DNA of 64,000 bases from Baylisascaris procyonis (GCA_037389465.1 JAZARR010000235.1:1-64000); one strand, 5' to 3'. Shown: positions 38,188-53,988, counted from the stretch's first letter. Translations and numbers: made by a program. Notes: generated by a model not told the origin, from the sequence alone.

Positions 38188-40148
38188 GACAATAAGAGCG
38201 AAGAATATATAGCTCGCTAATCTCGCATATTCCCCCCTATATTCGTTTTCATCTGAATAGACTAAAAGAATTTCAAATGATCTCGATTAGTCGATCAATA
38301 ACAATCGATAGCTCTCAGTTAATGAATGCTCCCAATATATAATAAAATATACGCTCCCGATATATAATAAAATGCCTCATCTCTTAAATAATTCGACTAA
38401 TGTTTCAAATTCATCACAAACAAATCCATCTTATGATAGGAGAGTTCGATCGAAACGATGCAAAATGACACAAAAATTTACATATATTTAGGCACTTATA
38501 AGAGTCTATAAGTGATTAGCAATTTAATGAATGAAACTGAAAATTCTATAGCGGCATATTGAATTACAATAAGTAGCTTAATGCGACAAAAATCAAATTC
38601 CTTTCTATGCTCGACACATAATTGACAAACTAAAAAATTCAAGTCAAAAACAACTACATTCTCGAATAGATACTCAAAGAGCTATTAAATTCACATCAAA
38701 AATTCAACAAATTTGCATAGAAAGGAGAATGTATGGCCTATTACTGGAGAAATGCAAACAACAAACCAGCAAAAGATCACGGTTGCTGTCGGCCCTATTC
38801 TTAGACAATGAACGATAACGTTGATTCGATTGTCTTTTTTCTTCGAATCGCACCCATCCATTTGCATCTGAAGAAAACCAAACGAAGAGATCAGCGGTCA
38901 AATAGTTTGGCAGAAGAGCAAATCCCTTTCCCCCTCTTTCTATGTTTCCCTCCCTTCCTCCCTTTAAAGACCACGCTTTGTATATTGAATTCGGAATAAC
39001 TATAGATTTATGCATGAAAGCGAACTCAAACTTTAAGAGTGAAATAGTCTTAATCACTATCAATAAAGGAATTTGAAAAACATGATAAGCACAAAAATAA
39101 TTGTGTAAAGGAAACCAATATGCGGCCACTAAGTGATATTAGCTATGAAAGTATTTAAAAAAAGCAATTACAGAATGTACGTATCACACCACCCCAAAAC
39201 CATCTATCCACAGCTACTTTTTCGAAAATAGTTTATATTGATATATACCCACCTTATAACGCGAATGGGGAGGACCGAGAAACGATGATGGCACTGCTCT
39301 GGTCGAAATCTTCTACATGCCTCTTTGCTGCGGGTTTTACTTTCGAACCTTCTGCAATCCATCATCACTGTTAGGATGATAACAACATTTCTAGATGTCC
39401 TGTATCGCTCTCATTTCTCACCATTTTACAATGCCTCGCCACCATCTACCCCACTCCCACTCTTTTATAGTGCTCGGACGTAGCTTAACCCCCCCCCCCA
39501 TTTCTAGAGCGAACTTTCCACAAGAAACCTCACAAAATCTTACCCCATTGTTTAAAAATGTACTGCGAAACGAAATTTAGCATGTTACACACGCCTTCAA
39601 TATTAACAGAAAAGTGCCGATGCGCAGTCTCAATGCAAACCAAACACTGATTACATAAAACCACCTGACTTTTCTGCACCACTAAGTAGCTGCAAATGCT
39701 GCGTAACCAAACCGCTCTTCCTTTAGTTCAGATGGAGTTTCACCCGTCAATACAAAGATGTACACTTTGAACATCCGTATGCATGCGCAGTGGAACGGTG
39801 ATACTGAAGGTACGGAAACTCCGCGTATGATCCACCTCCTTTCAAATTAATACACCCCAACCTTTTACCACATTTTCAGTGATATGTCAAATAAGCAGCA
39901 CAATTTAAATAAATACTTTATTGGTGAAGAAAACATTCAATATTTGAAACAAAAATTCTTAAATATAAAAAATTTATTAGCAATATTTATTTAACAATTA
40001 TATAAACCATAAAGGGATCATCATCATTCGCGCGCTCAAAGCACTTCGAAATAGGAATGTCCTTATACTCGTCTTTCGGTTTTTTCGTGCTACTTCCTCC
40101 TCCTTGTTCCTCATCCTGTCCACAATCGTCACCACTGCAACTCTTGTT

Positions 40149-40373
40149 ATCAGTTAATTAAGCAAGCTAAACGTAAAGCGACGGTGTTAGACGTTAAGAA
40201 CGATCAAAATATTTTGCAGTTTGGCTATATCTTCACGGAGAAATATCTTAAGGATATCTGGATGCAGTTATATGGAATGCGAGAAGGGGACGGCAGGAGA
40301 GGCAAATCGACGAACGCCTAGTTTAGAAATATTCATACAATATTTGCTACCATTTAGAAACGATGCATAGTGA
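40149..40373 (+). repeat. Direct repeat P1, unit 4
   Basis: Copy of the unit 1 P1 element. Confidence 0.9.
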
Positions 40374-40700
40374 AGGAGCTGCCTATTCCTCCCCCCTCTC
40401 ACTGATCGATGAGAAACGAGAATCAACGCGTAGCGCAAAAAAAGCCCCATCGTTGCACTCGAAGATGCAAAGATTTGGCCCGACCGCAACGTCTTCGGAG
40501 CCGGCAGCCTGCATTTCGAGAGAAACTGTATTGCCATTTTCGTTGCGATACAAACGAAAAATTAAAGTAACATAGCACTAACACTTCAGAAACGCCACCT
40601 CTCTCCTCCCCCCTCAAACTTTTTACAGCAAAAAAATATCAACGTAAAATATACCAAAAACAATGACAGAAATGAAATACACACCAACAGCGATACCATA

Positions 40701-41782
40701 AAGCTTAAGCGTACGCCCCTCAGCCTCACCCGACAAGCCCGAGCCCAAGCCTAAGATCAAGCTTAAGCATTAAGGCAAAGCCAAAGCTCAAGCCCAAGCC
40801 TAAGCCAAAGCCAAAGCGTAGGCTTAAGCCTAAGCGTAAGAATAAAGCTTAAGCTTAAGCTTACCCGTAAGCCTAAGACTAAGTCCAAGCCTAAGCATCA
40901 GCCTAAGCCTAAGCCTTAGTCTAGGCCCTAGCCTAAGCTTAGGCCTGAGGTTAAACCTAAGCTTAAGCCTAAGCCTGCGCCTAAGCCTAAGAATGAGCCA
41001 AGCCCTAAGCCTAGCCCTAAGCGTACGATTAAGCCTAAGCCTAAGCCTAAGACAAAGCCTAAGACAAAGCCTAAGACTAAACCTAAGCTTAAGCCTAAGC
41101 CTAAGCCTAAGCCTGAGCCTAAGATTAAACTTCACCTTTGGCCTAAGCCTAAGTCTAAGCCTAAACCTAAGACTGAGCCCAAGCCTAAGCATCAGTCTAA
41201 GCCTAAGCCTAAACCTAAGATTAGGCCTAAGCTTAAATCAAAGCTTAGGTCTAAGCGTAAGCCTAAGCCTAAGCATCAGCCTAAGCCTAAACATAAGATT
41301 AAGCCCAAGCTTAGGCCTAAGCCTAGGCCTAAGACTAAGCCTAAGCCTAAGCCAAAGCCCAAGCCTAAGCCTAAGCCTAAGAATAAGAATACAGCTTAAG
41401 ATTAAGCCTAAGCCTAAGCCTAAGCCTGAGGTTAAACCTAAGCTTAGGTCTAAGCCTAAGCCTGAGCCTAAGATTAAACTTCACCTTTGGCCTAAGCCTA
41501 AGTCTAAGCCTAAACCTAAGACTGAGCCCAAGCCTAAGCATCAGCCTAAGCATAAGCCTAAGCCTAAACCTAAGATTAGGCCTAAGCTAAAATCAAAGCT
41601 TAGGTCTAAGCGTAAGCCTAAGCCTAAGCATCAGCCTAAGCCTAAACCTAAGCCTAAGAATAAGAATAAAGCTTAAGATTAAGCCTTAGCCAAAGCCTAA
41701 GCCTGACGTTAAACCTAAGCTTAGGTCTAAGCCCTAAGCCTAAGCCTAAGCCTAAGCGTTAGCCTAGGCCTAAGCCGAAGCC
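40701..41782 (-). repeat. Degenerate TTAGGC telomere-like array, unit 4
   Basis: Same hexamer order as units 2, 3 and 5, 1,082 bp. Confidence 0.92.
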
Positions 41783-42192
41783 ATTTATGTCCGCCTCATC
41801 TATATTAGCAATTCCTAAGATTGAAGGTGATCACCGCTGAAGAAACGGCAAAATTTCGCATTCAAGGATATGTAGACGTAAGAAAATTAAGTGTGAAAAG
41901 TGTAGTTACCACTGTTCCCCTGTGTATCCTTACCAATTGCGATGCCGTCAGGACAAGATGCACACCAGCCTGGCCTTACTAAACACGGCAGTTCACTTGA
42001 GATATAAATGTCTAGTTAATTTATCACTATGCTAATCTGAAAGAGGAGAAAATGGTCATCAAAAATTGACTTACGAGATGGTATCGTCCTTGGCGAAAGT
42101 GTCGAGAACTTCTCTATATTTCCCCGTCCAGACACCTACCAGAAGTCGTGTTATTCAAGCCTGAAGAAAATGAGCCCATATGCATTGAATAT

Positions 42193-42418
42193 ATCAGTTA
42201 ATTAAGCAAGCTAAACGTAAAGCGACGGTATTAGACAGTAAGAACGATTAAACTATTTTACAGTTTGGCTACATCTTTACGAAGAAATATCATTAGGATA
42301 TGTGGATGCAGTTGTATGGAGTGCGAGAAGGGGACCGCAATAGAGGCAAATTGACGAATGCCTAGTTTATAAATATTCATACAATATTTGCCAATTAATT
42401 ATAAACAATGCATAGTGA
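42193..42418 (+). repeat. Direct repeat P2, unit 4
   Basis: Copy of the unit 1 P2 element. Confidence 0.9.
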
Positions 42419-42524
42419 TAAAGATGAACGCGTTTGAGAATGCACTCAATGAATCAGCATATTGTTCTTGTTCTTGTTGCGATTCGCTGATGCCAACTTC
42501 TATTACGCATCTGAACACCAGAGG

Positions 42525-43389
42525 CTTCAAATCTATCCCACTCCCCATGATCAAGTTTCAAGTCTAATCCACTCCCCATGACGAGGTTTCGAGTCTACCC
42601 TCCTCCCTATGACCAAATTTCAAATTTACCCCACTCCCTACGATGAAGTTTCAACTCTATCCCACTCCCTATGATGAAGTTTCAACTCTACCCCACTCCC
42701 TATGATGAAGTTTCAACTCTATCCCACTCCCTATGATGAAGTTTCAACTCTACCCCACTCCCTATGATGAAGTTTCAACTCTATCCCACTCCCTATGATG
42801 AAGTTTCAACTCTACCCCACTCCCTATGATGAAGTTTCAACTCTATCCCACTCCCTATGATGAAGTTTCAACTCTACCCCCTCCCTATGATGAGAATTCA
42901 ACTTTACCCCACTCCCTACGATGAATTTTCAACTCTATCCCACTCCCTATGATGAAGTTTCAACTCTACCCCACTCCCTATGATGAAGTTTCAACTCTAT
43001 CCCACTCCCTATGATGAAATTTAAACTCTACCCCTCCCTATGATGAAGTTTCAACTCTACCCCACTCCCTATGATGAAGTTTCAACTCTATCCCACTCCC
43101 TATGATGAAGTTTCAACTCTACTCCACCCCCTATGATGAGATTTCAACTCTACCCCCCTCCCTATGATGAAGTTTCAACTCTACCCCACTCCCTATGATG
43201 AAGTTTCAACTCTACCCCACTCCCTATAATGAAGTTTCAACTCTACCCCACTCCCTATGATGAGATTTCAACTCTAAGCCACTCCCTATGATGAAGTTTC
43301 AACTCTACCCCACTCCCTACGATGAAGTCTCAACTCTACCCCACTCCCTATGATCAAGTTTCAACTCTGCCCCCACTCCCTATGATGCA
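42525..43389 (+). repeat. 31-bp minisatellite, unit 4
   Basis: Same monomer order, with single-C length changes at two CCCC(C)TCC junctions. Confidence 0.97.
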
Positions 43390-45884
43390 GTATATTTATG
43401 TTGCCAAATCAGTTCGCACGTCAAATGGAATAGATTAAAATAACGAAAGAAAAAGAACAACCAACCTTTCACGTGGACCGCTTGATTGTTTCCTTCGTCC
43501 TTGCGACATGGTGACCACAGTTTTTAGCCACTTGTCGTAAAAACCACAACCATTGTACTCGTTTTCGACCACTGAAATCGATCATATCATCATTTTGAAT
43601 ATTTAATTTCCACTTTTCCGATCAGAATTAAATCGAATCGGAATGAAAATTCAGAATAAAATAGGAACAAAAAACGACGAATAAATATTCAAATATTCGA
43701 AACAATGGCTAATATTCGATTCAATTTCCGAACAACTATTTTCCGCTTACAGAATGAATCATATGATGAGATGAACTAAAAGACGGCTAAGAACAAGTAC
43801 CTCTATACGTGACTTGCCAGCTCTCTAGTACTTAAATTGAAGCGTAACGCCTACAACAGTACAGAGTATAATCGCGAAACACGTATCAAACAAACAACGT
43901 TACTTCAGTGTAGCCAATCAGAGAAGAAAGCTGAAAGCCGATGAGCAAAGATGCAGAGATCCTTTTAGTTCATGCAACAAGATGCCATGCCTTGTTGCTT
44001 TCAACAGATGATAAAATCAACTTAACATACACTGGGTACTTGGATAAGAATCTGGCTTATCAGGCCAAGAGATGGGAAGTGACGAGGACAAGCTCATATA
44101 AGGAAAAATCGGTTTCGTCCATATCCTTGAAGCGATAACACCAAATTTGTTATTGAGGCATATGATATATTTCTTAAGATTGTAGGAGTTGCCGTTTTAC
44201 AAGTACTTAGACTTTCAATTCCCGGGCATTTCAAAGTTCCTACCTTTTCGGGTACAATTTGAGCATTTTTCCGATCTTTTAGAATGAACACTCCTCAATT
44301 CTCAAATAAAACTGATATAATGCCGATCGACAATTTGCTGGGTAGCTAAATGTGGCATAGCAGCAGCAACTCTTCATTGATCTATTGACCTACAATGTAG
44401 TGTCAACTCTTACTTCAACTGATCTTACCTAATTTATTCACACTATTTTTTTATTCAAACACCTAAAAACGAGCACTAGACGAATACAAGCACAAAAAGG
44501 AAAACGTAATAACTGCCTACTGGCTGTCCGCTTTTTTGACGCATTCTTCCGCCTCTGCTATACGCCTTTTGTTCGCTGCATCCATTGAAAGCGTAAGCGG
44601 ATCCCTCAGTAAGTCGGAGAATCCTTCAACAACCTGCAAGATTGTCGATATGCGGCACTCAACACTCGATTAGCGAATCATTCATTTAACATCGCAAGCA
44701 AAACTCAATTCAAATTACTATAAATTACATCATTTTGGCAGCAATCAGATGCCTTAGTTGTATAGTAAACAATAGCATTTATCGAAACGAACACTATGTG
44801 CATATAGCGATGATAATAAAGTCGGTAAATATCAAATATCACAAGAAACCTGAAGTAAAATTTCGGGAAGTAAACAATTCCCGAAAAGTAATGCTTGAAG
44901 TTAAAAACATCCAGCACTGATAAAACAATAAATGAATTTTCAAAGTTCTTTACGCCTCTAAAAGCAGAAAACATATAGGCTTCACAATCCCGCCTATCGA
45001 ACAAATAAGTAGCGTGAAGCACAGCGCATATCTACCTGTATCATATACCTGTATTCTGCTTTCACCATAGACTTCGATCGCAACGAACTTATCAAAGTAC
45101 AGGTACTATCATTGTGGATAAAGCTGATAAGGTGATAACCTATTTGATAAGTAAAATTTTATGGTTATCTATAACTAGGAACGAGGATAAGAGAATAAAA
45201 GGTTTAAAGACGTATCATAGATGAAGTAATATAGGTGAAAGAAGCTTATAGCACGGAACTTCAAGTTGCAATATTCAGTGGGCATTTATCACAACATCTC
45301 CTATGTAAAGGCGTTCTAGTGAGCATAACATTTCTTGAGTAATACAAAAAAACGAATAAAAAGGAACACCACAGTCGTGATAGATTTCAATAAGTACACC
45401 TTACTTGTAACTAAAACTATAGAATCACAACATGTTATACAAGTTGACGCATTACCAAAAATATTCAACGCCAAATGAGAATATCACATAACATCACTAA
45501 ATCAGCATTTATGCAAGATTATTACAAAGACGTCAAATACTATCGCGCACACGAATAAAACATCGTTAGAATGCTTAAAAATAGGCGTGTAAAGTTTGTC
45601 GAAAAAATCCGCCTACCGTTAAAACAGATTAGATCTGATTCGAGTGGATTAAGCTAAAGTACCCGCCTCTCTTATATCGTAATTGGATCGCAAATACAAC
45701 CCCTATACCATAACCTGATCACCCCCATGAAAAGTAGTGAAGAGAAGTACCTTTTCAAATTTCATTAGAAGAATCCACAAATGTCTCATAATTTCTGGAG
45801 AAAAGCCAAGAGCTCTGGAAAAAGTAGTCTTCGTAAGATGCATTCTTCTCGAATTAATAAAATCAACCCCTAAATCAAACGAAT

Positions 45885-46508
45885 ATGTGCTTCTCGCAAT
45901 GTACTTTCCTATATTCGGCTCATACAAAAGTACAATGGCGCTCTTATTGGTGCTATTTTATAAATGTGCTAATCTCCATACTAGAAACAGAGAAGATGCG
46001 GTACGCAAATACGACTATATGAAACATTCAGTTATAAAGGCAGCTAAAGGCGCTATATCGAAGCGTTTAGTCATGACCTCTACTGACTTCAACAATGAGA
46101 CCAGAAAGTATTGAAGTGTCGAAGAAATGCCCATCTGCGGAAAAACAACCTCATTTATAAGAGGGCCCTCCTTCCCCACAGCAACCCCCTCGGCCATTCT
46201 TCAAGCATACATCGTTCGAAAATGCCGCTTTAGATCACAACGAATAGGCTATTGGCATTTGCGCCCTCGCACCAATATAGATGAAGGCAAAAAGTGCTTA
46301 ACAAGAATGCGCGACATTTACCCCTAAAGGTTCAGCGAATAAAATACACCAATAGAAGTGCATTACTACCGTATTACTCCATATAGAATCCCGTCCTCAA
46401 ATAATACAAACAAAATCCCCTTCATAGAGATGTACTCTGTAGTCCTTAATCAGCACTATAAAATATGACTGAGCGATGATCCATTATCAACAAATACATC
46501 AAATTCTT
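45885..46508. repeat. Internal repeat module A, unit 4
   Basis: Copy of unit 1 module A. Confidence 0.93.
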
Positions 46509-46985
46509 GTTTAAAAGTGAAACAGAGAGCTATTTGACAATACCATAGCATATATGGAAGTCTCACGATATGCATCATTATGAACACCTTTTGTTTATTT
46601 GCATGATTTATTTTATTGTAATATAAACAATTTCTAATGAAAATAGAAGATTACATATGAACGACGTGGAAACAATAAAACAAGAAAACATGTTGTGCGC
46701 GTAATATGCGCCTCACATAGTTAAGTAGGAAAATGCGCCAGGAGAAGGGGAGGGAACGGGGACAACGGCATAAAAGTCACAAAAAGTTTTTTTATGCAGC
46801 ACTCTAACATAACAAGTTTCATCATGCAAAAATACCGCTAACTGTTGAAAATTTAATAATTGGAACGGCAAAAAGTTGGAAATCTTTGTAAAAAAATAAA
46901 AGTTTTAGTGTTCACAAATAGTGAACCGTGAATTCGGCCAATCCAAAATATTCGCTTCACCTTAATTACTTCTCTCAATAATTTT

Positions 46986-47604
46986 CACTGCATTCATTCC
47001 TCTCTCCTTTAAAGTTTCCTTCCTCATCACTCCTTCATTCTACTTCACCAGACCAACTACCCATTGTGTAAAACCCTTCTCTTACACTTTTCCTCCTTAA
47101 TAAAACCTACCTGAAAAGTTTGACGGGGTGACCGGTTTTCTCTTATTAGCTCAGCCCATTAAAAGACTGAAGAAAACGGCAAAATACAGCCCTACCATGA
47201 AGATTTTTTAATGAACCTAAGTAGATTTACAAGAAATTGCCGGTTTCCGTTACCACGTAACACTGCATTAAACATGAGATAACTCTCCCTCTTCTACGCT
47301 GGAATGAACAATGTTCAATAAAACAACCCAAAAATACACAACACATGGTCGATTCGTTTTAGAGAGTGGTCGACCATTTAAAAAAAAATTTAGCCAATTA
47401 GCTAAGAATAAAAGACAGCAGCAAAACAGATCAACGAATCAGTGCTAGCAGTTGATTCGGCGGCAATCCTAAGGGGGAAAACCAAAAAAACAAATCGTCT
47501 ACCTCTAAAGTCGACTACATATAAAAGTCAAAATAGAAAAGTCATCATTATATATCGATATGCATACCTGAGGAAAAGCTTAAAATAACTTTCTATGTAG
47601 TAAA

Positions 47605-47696
<92 letters not shown>

Positions 47697-48744
47697 GCTT
47701 TTATAAGAAAAAAGCTTACATATAAGGAAAAACAGCTTTTAGGATCGCAGCGATATCACATAAAAATTGAAACATTGGTGTCACACAAGGAAATGCAATT
47801 GTTTCGTAATAATACAGCAAAGAAAGAAATCCTCACAAAAGCCTTATAAACTTAATAAAAACTTTACCTGGAAGGTAAAACTAAGAAATTTGCATAAATG
47901 GATCCAATAGCTAACATAACTTATAGGGTACTCATTGAACTGTCTTTTAAACATTGACATATGAACTCATTGAATTGTCTGTATTCGTCAATCAATACTA
48001 CATTGAACAATCATCTACATATCCTTCAATGCACTAGTGCAAATGAAACGCCTTCTATTCACACATAAATTCATAGAGACATATAGGATTCGACATGGAA
48101 TTCATAAGTTGAACCAAACAGATGTGTGCTTTTCGCAATGTGCTTTCCTATATTCGGCTCATAGAAAAGTACAATGGCGCTTTTTGCTAGTGCTATTCTA
48201 TAAACATACTAGTCTCCATACTATAAACACACAAGATGCGGTACGCAAATACAACTATACGAAACATTCAGTTATAAATTCAGTTAAACGCGCTATATCG
48301 AAGCGTTTAGTCATGACCTCTACGCACTTCAACAATGAGACCAGAACGTATTAAAGTGTCGAAGAAATGCTTATCTGCGGGAAAACAACCTTATTTATAA
48401 GAGGTCCCTCCTTCCCACAGGAACCCCCTCGGCTATTCTTCAAGCATACATCGTTTGAAAATGCCCTTTAGATCAGAACGAATAGGCTATTGGCGTTTGC
48501 GCCCTCGCACCAACATACATGAAGGCAAAAAATGCTTAACAATAATGCGTGACATTTACCCCTAAAGGTTCAGCGAATAAAATACACCAACTGAAGTGCA
48601 TTACTACCGTATTACTCCGCATAGAACCCCGCCCTCAAATAATACAAAAGTTACAAAATCCCCTTCAGAGAGCTGTACTCGTTAATCGGCGCTATAAAAT
48701 ACAGCTCATCGATGATCCGTTATCAACACAGATATCAAATCCTT
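46986..48744. repeat. Long internal duplication copy 1, unit 4
   Basis: Copy of 7126-8884. Module B is at 48124-48744. Confidence 0.93.
47608..47694. repeat. TA dinucleotide microsatellite, unit 4 (87 bp)
   Basis: Uninterrupted TA run with the same length and flanks as unit 1. Confidence 0.99.
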
Positions 48745-49425
48745 ATATAAAAGGTTTCGAGACGAATTGAAGGGATGAAACAAGAAGACCGTTAATGCTA
48801 TTGTATGGGCGAGCGAACTCATTTCAAAGCTATCGCACTAAAGCCAAACTGCCTATAAATGCCTCCTTTTGCTTACATGCATTTTGACCACTCAGTTCGT
48901 TCAATATTCTAACGAGTAACCACAGTTGTAAAAACTTGAAAAAATTTTATAATGAAAGCATTTAAATCGACCAGATCTCGAAAAGTGATTGATATATGCA
49001 AATTTTCAAGTTAGTTTTGAATTTTTGTTTATTTAAAATGACGTGAATTTTTTAAAGCATTCATATTGAATCGATCGCATATGTGATACGTAGAATTAAA
49101 TGAAAAGTGAACAATTGCATTATTGCTGAAGACATCGCAACACAATAAATAAATTTTGAATTTACATTTAAAACGCTAATAAAGATTGAGTTTGAAAATT
49201 TATGCATTTAATGAGCGAATTTATATAAATCTAAATCAAGCAACCAAGTTAGAAACTTCATTAAATAGTCAAACAAAAACGAATTGGAAAATTTTTGAGT
49301 GACGTCCATAATTGCGGCTTTACACCCTTGGTGCAACGCACTACTGCAACGCTATCGTGCGATGCACGAACTCAAACACTGAATCATGATAGAATATTGT
49401 GTAATGATTGAATACGTAAGTGAGT

Positions 49426-50898
49426 CACTGCATTCATTCCTCTCTCCTTTAAAGTTTCCTTCCTCATCACTCCTCAATTCTACTTCACCAGACCAACTAC
49501 CCATTGTGTAAACCCCTCTCTTACATATTTCCTCCTTAATAAAACCTACCTGAAAAGTTTGACGGGGTGAACAGTTTTCTCTTATTAGCTCAACTCATTA
49601 CAAGACTGAAGAAAACAGCAAAATATAGCCCTGCCATGAAGATTCTTTAATGCACTTTTATAGATTTAAAATAAATTATCGGTATTCCTTTATCGCATCA
49701 CTACGCAACATTGCATTAAATATGAGAAAACCCTCCCCATTCTACGCTGGAATGAACAGTGTTCGATAAAGCAACCCAAAAATACACAACACATGGTCGA
49801 CGATTCGTTTTACAAAGTGGTCGACTATTTTAAAAAATTTAGCCAAATAGCTAAGAATAAAAGAGAGCAGCAAAACAGATCAACGAATCCCTGCTAGCAG
49901 TTGATTCGACGGCTTTCCTAAGGCGGAAAACAAAAAAAGACAAATAGTCTACCTATAAAGTTACTACATATAAAAGCAAAAATAGAAAAAGTCATTACGT
50001 ATCGATATGCATACCTGAGGAAAAGCTTAAAATAACTTTCTATGTATGTAAATGAATAAATATAACCGCTTTTATAAGAAAAAAGCTTACATATAAGGAA
50101 AGACAGCTTTTAGGATCGCAACGATATCACATAAAAATTGAAACATTGGTGTCACACAAGGGAAATACAGTTGTTTCGTAATAATACAGCAAAGAAAGAA
50201 AACCTCACAAAAGCCTTATAAACTTAATAAAAACTTTACCTGAAAGGTAAAACTAAGAAATTTGCATAAATGGATCCAATAGCTAACATAACATATAGGG
50301 TATTATGCATCGAACTGTCTTGTAAGGAATTCATAAGTTGAAACAAACGTATATGTGCTTTTCAAAATGTGCTTTCCTATATTGGGCTCATAGAAAAGTA
50401 CAATTGCGCTTTTTGCTAGTGCTATTCTATGTGCTAGTCTCCATACTACAAACATACAAGATACGGTACGCAGATACAACTATACGAAACATTCAGTTAT
50501 AAAGGCATTTAAACGCGCTATATCGAAGCGTTCAGTCACGACCTCCACTGACTCCAACAATGACACCAGAAAGCATTAAAGTGTCGAAGAAATGCCTATC
50601 TGCGGGAAAAACAACCTTATTTATAAGAGGGCCCTCCTTCCCCACATCAACCCCTCGGCCATTCTTCAAGCATACATCGTTTGAAAATGCCCTTTAGATC
50701 ACAACGAATAGGCTATTGGCGTTTGCGCCCTCGCACCAACATACATGAAGGCAAAAAATACTTAACAATAATGCGCGACATTTACCCCTAAAGGTCAGCG
50801 AATAAAATGCACCAATTGAAGTGCATCACTACCGTATTACTCCACAGAGAATCCCGCCCTCAAATAATACAAAAGTTACAAAATCCCCTTCACAGAGG
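49426..50898. repeat. Long internal duplication copy 2, unit 4
   Basis: Copy of 9566-11038. Module C is at 50353-50898. Confidence 0.93.
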
Positions 50899-51290
50899 TC
50901 CCCTTTTCTTTCTTCGACAAAAAAATTTCATGATTTCTCGGTTGGTAATTTCCAATTACTCTCTCAAAATCAGTCACAATTGCCTATAAGACAGTTGAAT
51001 AAATAATTAACCAATAAATTATGCACTTCTTTCATAGATTCTAAAATAAAATGAAACACTCTAAACGCTTACTCTTGCAACTCTCTTCGGCTATTCGTTA
51101 GAAAATTGATACAAACAACAAACTCTAAAGACTAACTAAATGCGAGCAAGAAGGGGAGAGGAGAGGTGCCAATACCAAACAAAGAAAAAAACTTATGCAT
51201 TTGCGCAGAGCAGATGACTAAGTGTAACGCGTATTGCTGTATCCGATATTTTATTATCTATCGTACAATGCTTAGCAAATAATGTTTGGT

Positions 51291-51476
51291 AATAATAATG
51301 ATAAAATTTATAGTATTATAATAAAAATAAATTATAATAGTAACAACAACAGTAAGAAAAAGAATAAAAACAACAAATAAAATAGTAAAAATAAGAAAAA
51401 GAATAAAAATAATACTGCCGTAATGACATCAATAATACCAACAACAATAATAGCAAACGCAACACTGATAAAGAAT
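51291..51476. repeat. AT-rich low-complexity tract, unit 4
   Basis: Copy of the unit 1 tract. Confidence 0.85.
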
Positions 51477-53436
51477 GACAATAAGAGCGAAGAATATATA
51501 GCTCGCTAATCTCGCATATTCCCCCCTATATTCGTTTTCATCTGAATAGACTAAAAGAATTTCAAATGATCTCGATTAGTCGATCAATAACAATCGATAG
51601 CTCTCAGTTAATGAATGCTCCCAATATATAATAAAATATACGCTCCCGATATATAATAAAATGCCTCATCTCTTAAATAATTCGACTAATGTTTCAAATT
51701 CATCACAAACAAATCCATCTTATGATAGGAGAGTTCGATCGAAACGATGCAAAATGACACAAAAATTTACATATATTTAGGCACTTATAAGAGTCTATAA
51801 GTGATTAGCAATTTAATGAATGAAACTGAAAATTCTATAGCGGCATATTGAATTACAATAAGTAGCTTAATGCGACAAAAATCAAATTCCTTTCTATGCT
51901 CGACACATAATTGACAAACTAAAAAATTCAAGTCAAAAACAACTACATTCTCGAATAGATACTCAAAGAGCTATTAAATTCACATCAAAAATTCAACAAA
52001 TTTGCATAGAAAGGAGAATGTATGGCCTATTACTGGAGAAATGCAAACAACAAACCAGCAAAAGATCACGGTTGCTGTCGGCCCTATTCTTAGACAATGA
52101 ACGATAACGTTGATTCGATTGTCTTTTTTCTTCGAATCGCACCCATCCATTTGCATCTGAAGAAAACCAAACGAAGAGATCAGCGGTCAAATAGTTTGGC
52201 AGAAGAGCAAATCCCTTTCCCCCTCTTTCTATGTTTCCCTCCCTTCCTCCCTTTAAAGACCACGCTTTGTATATTGAATTCGGAATAACTATAGATTTAT
52301 GCATGAAAGCGAACTCAAACTTTAAGAGTGAAATAGTCTTAATCACTATCAATAAAGGAATTTGAAAAACATGATAAGCACAAAAATAATTGTGTAAAGG
52401 AAACCAATATGCGGCCACTAAGTGATATTAGCTATGAAAGTATTTAAAAAAAGCAATTACAGAATGTACGTATCACACCACCCCAAAACCATCTATCCAC
52501 AGCTACTTTTTCGAAAATAGTTTATATTGATATATACCCACCTTATAACGCGAATGGGGAGGACCGAGAAACGATGATGGCACTGCTCTGGTCGAAATCT
52601 TCTACATGCCTCTTTGCTGCGGGTTTTACTTTCGAACCTTCTGCAATCCATCATCACTGTTAGGATGATAACAACATTTCTAGATGTCCTGTATCGCTCT
52701 CATTTCTCACCATTTTACAATGCCTCGCCACCATCTACCCCACTCCCACTCTTTTATAGTGCTCGGACGTAGCTTAACCCCCCCCCCATTTCTAGAGCGA
52801 ACTTTCCACAAGAAACCTCACAAAATCTTACCCCATTGTTTAAAAATGTACTGCGAAACGAAATTTAGCATGTTACACACGCCTTCAATATTAACAGAAA
52901 AGTGCCGATGCGCAGTCTCAATGCAAACCAAACACTGATTACATAAAACCACCTGACTTTTCTGCACCACTAAGTAGCTGCAAATGCTGCGTAACCAAAC
53001 CGCTCTTCCTTTAGTTCAGATGGAGTTTCACCCGTCAATACAAAGATGTACACTTTGAACATCCGTATGCATGCGCAGTGGAACGGTGATACTGAAGGTA
53101 CGGAAACTCCGCGTATGATCCACCTCCTTTCAAATTAATACACCCCAACCTTTTACCACATTTTCAGTGATATGTCAAATAAGCAGCACAATTTAAATAA
53201 ATACTTTATTGGTGAAGAAAACATTCAATATTTGAAACAAAAATTCTTAAATATAAAAAATTTATTAGCAATATTTATTTAACAATTATATAAACCATAA
53301 AGGGATCATCATCATTCGCGCGCTCAAAGCACTTCGAAATAGGAATGTCCTTATACTCGTCTTTCGGTTTTTTCGTGCTACTTCCTCCTCCTTGTTCCTC
53401 ATCCTGTCCACAATCGTCACCACTGCAACTCTTGTT

Positions 53437-53661
53437 ATCAGTTAATTAAGCAAGCTAAACGTAAAGCGACGGTGTTAGACGTTAAGAACGATCAAAATAT
53501 TTTGCAGTTTGGCTATATCTTCACGGAGAAATATCTTAAGGATATCTGGATGCAGTTATATGGAATGCGAGAAGGGGACGGCAGGAGAGGCAAATCGACG
53601 AACGCCTAGTTTAGAAATATTCATACAATATTTGCTACCATTTAGAAACGATGCATAGTGA
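53437..53661 (+). repeat. Direct repeat P1, unit 5
   Basis: Copy of the unit 1 P1 element. Confidence 0.9.
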
Positions 53662-53988
53662 AGGAGCTGCCTATTCCTCCCCCCTCTCACTGATCGATGA
53701 GAAACGAGAATCAACGCGTAGCGCAAAAAAAGCCCCATCGTTGCACTCGAAGATGCAAAGATTTGGCCCGACCGCAACGTCTTCGGAGCCGGCAGCCTGC
53801 ATTTCGAGAGAAACTGTATTGCCATTTTCGTTGCGATACAAACGAAAAATTAAAGTAACATAGCACTAACACTTCAGAAACGCCACCTCTCTCCTCCCCC
53901 CTCAAACTTTTTACAGCAAAAAAATATCAACGTAAAATATACCAAAAACAATGACAGAAATGAAATACACACCAACAGCGATACCATA

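Larger units (their letters stand above)
39853..53140. repeat. Macrosatellite unit 4 (13,288 bp)
   Basis: Fourth copy. Its TA run is 87 bp, the same length as in unit 1, but its first 250 bp match units 2, 3 and 5. Its poly-C run near 52780 has 10 C. Confidence 0.97.
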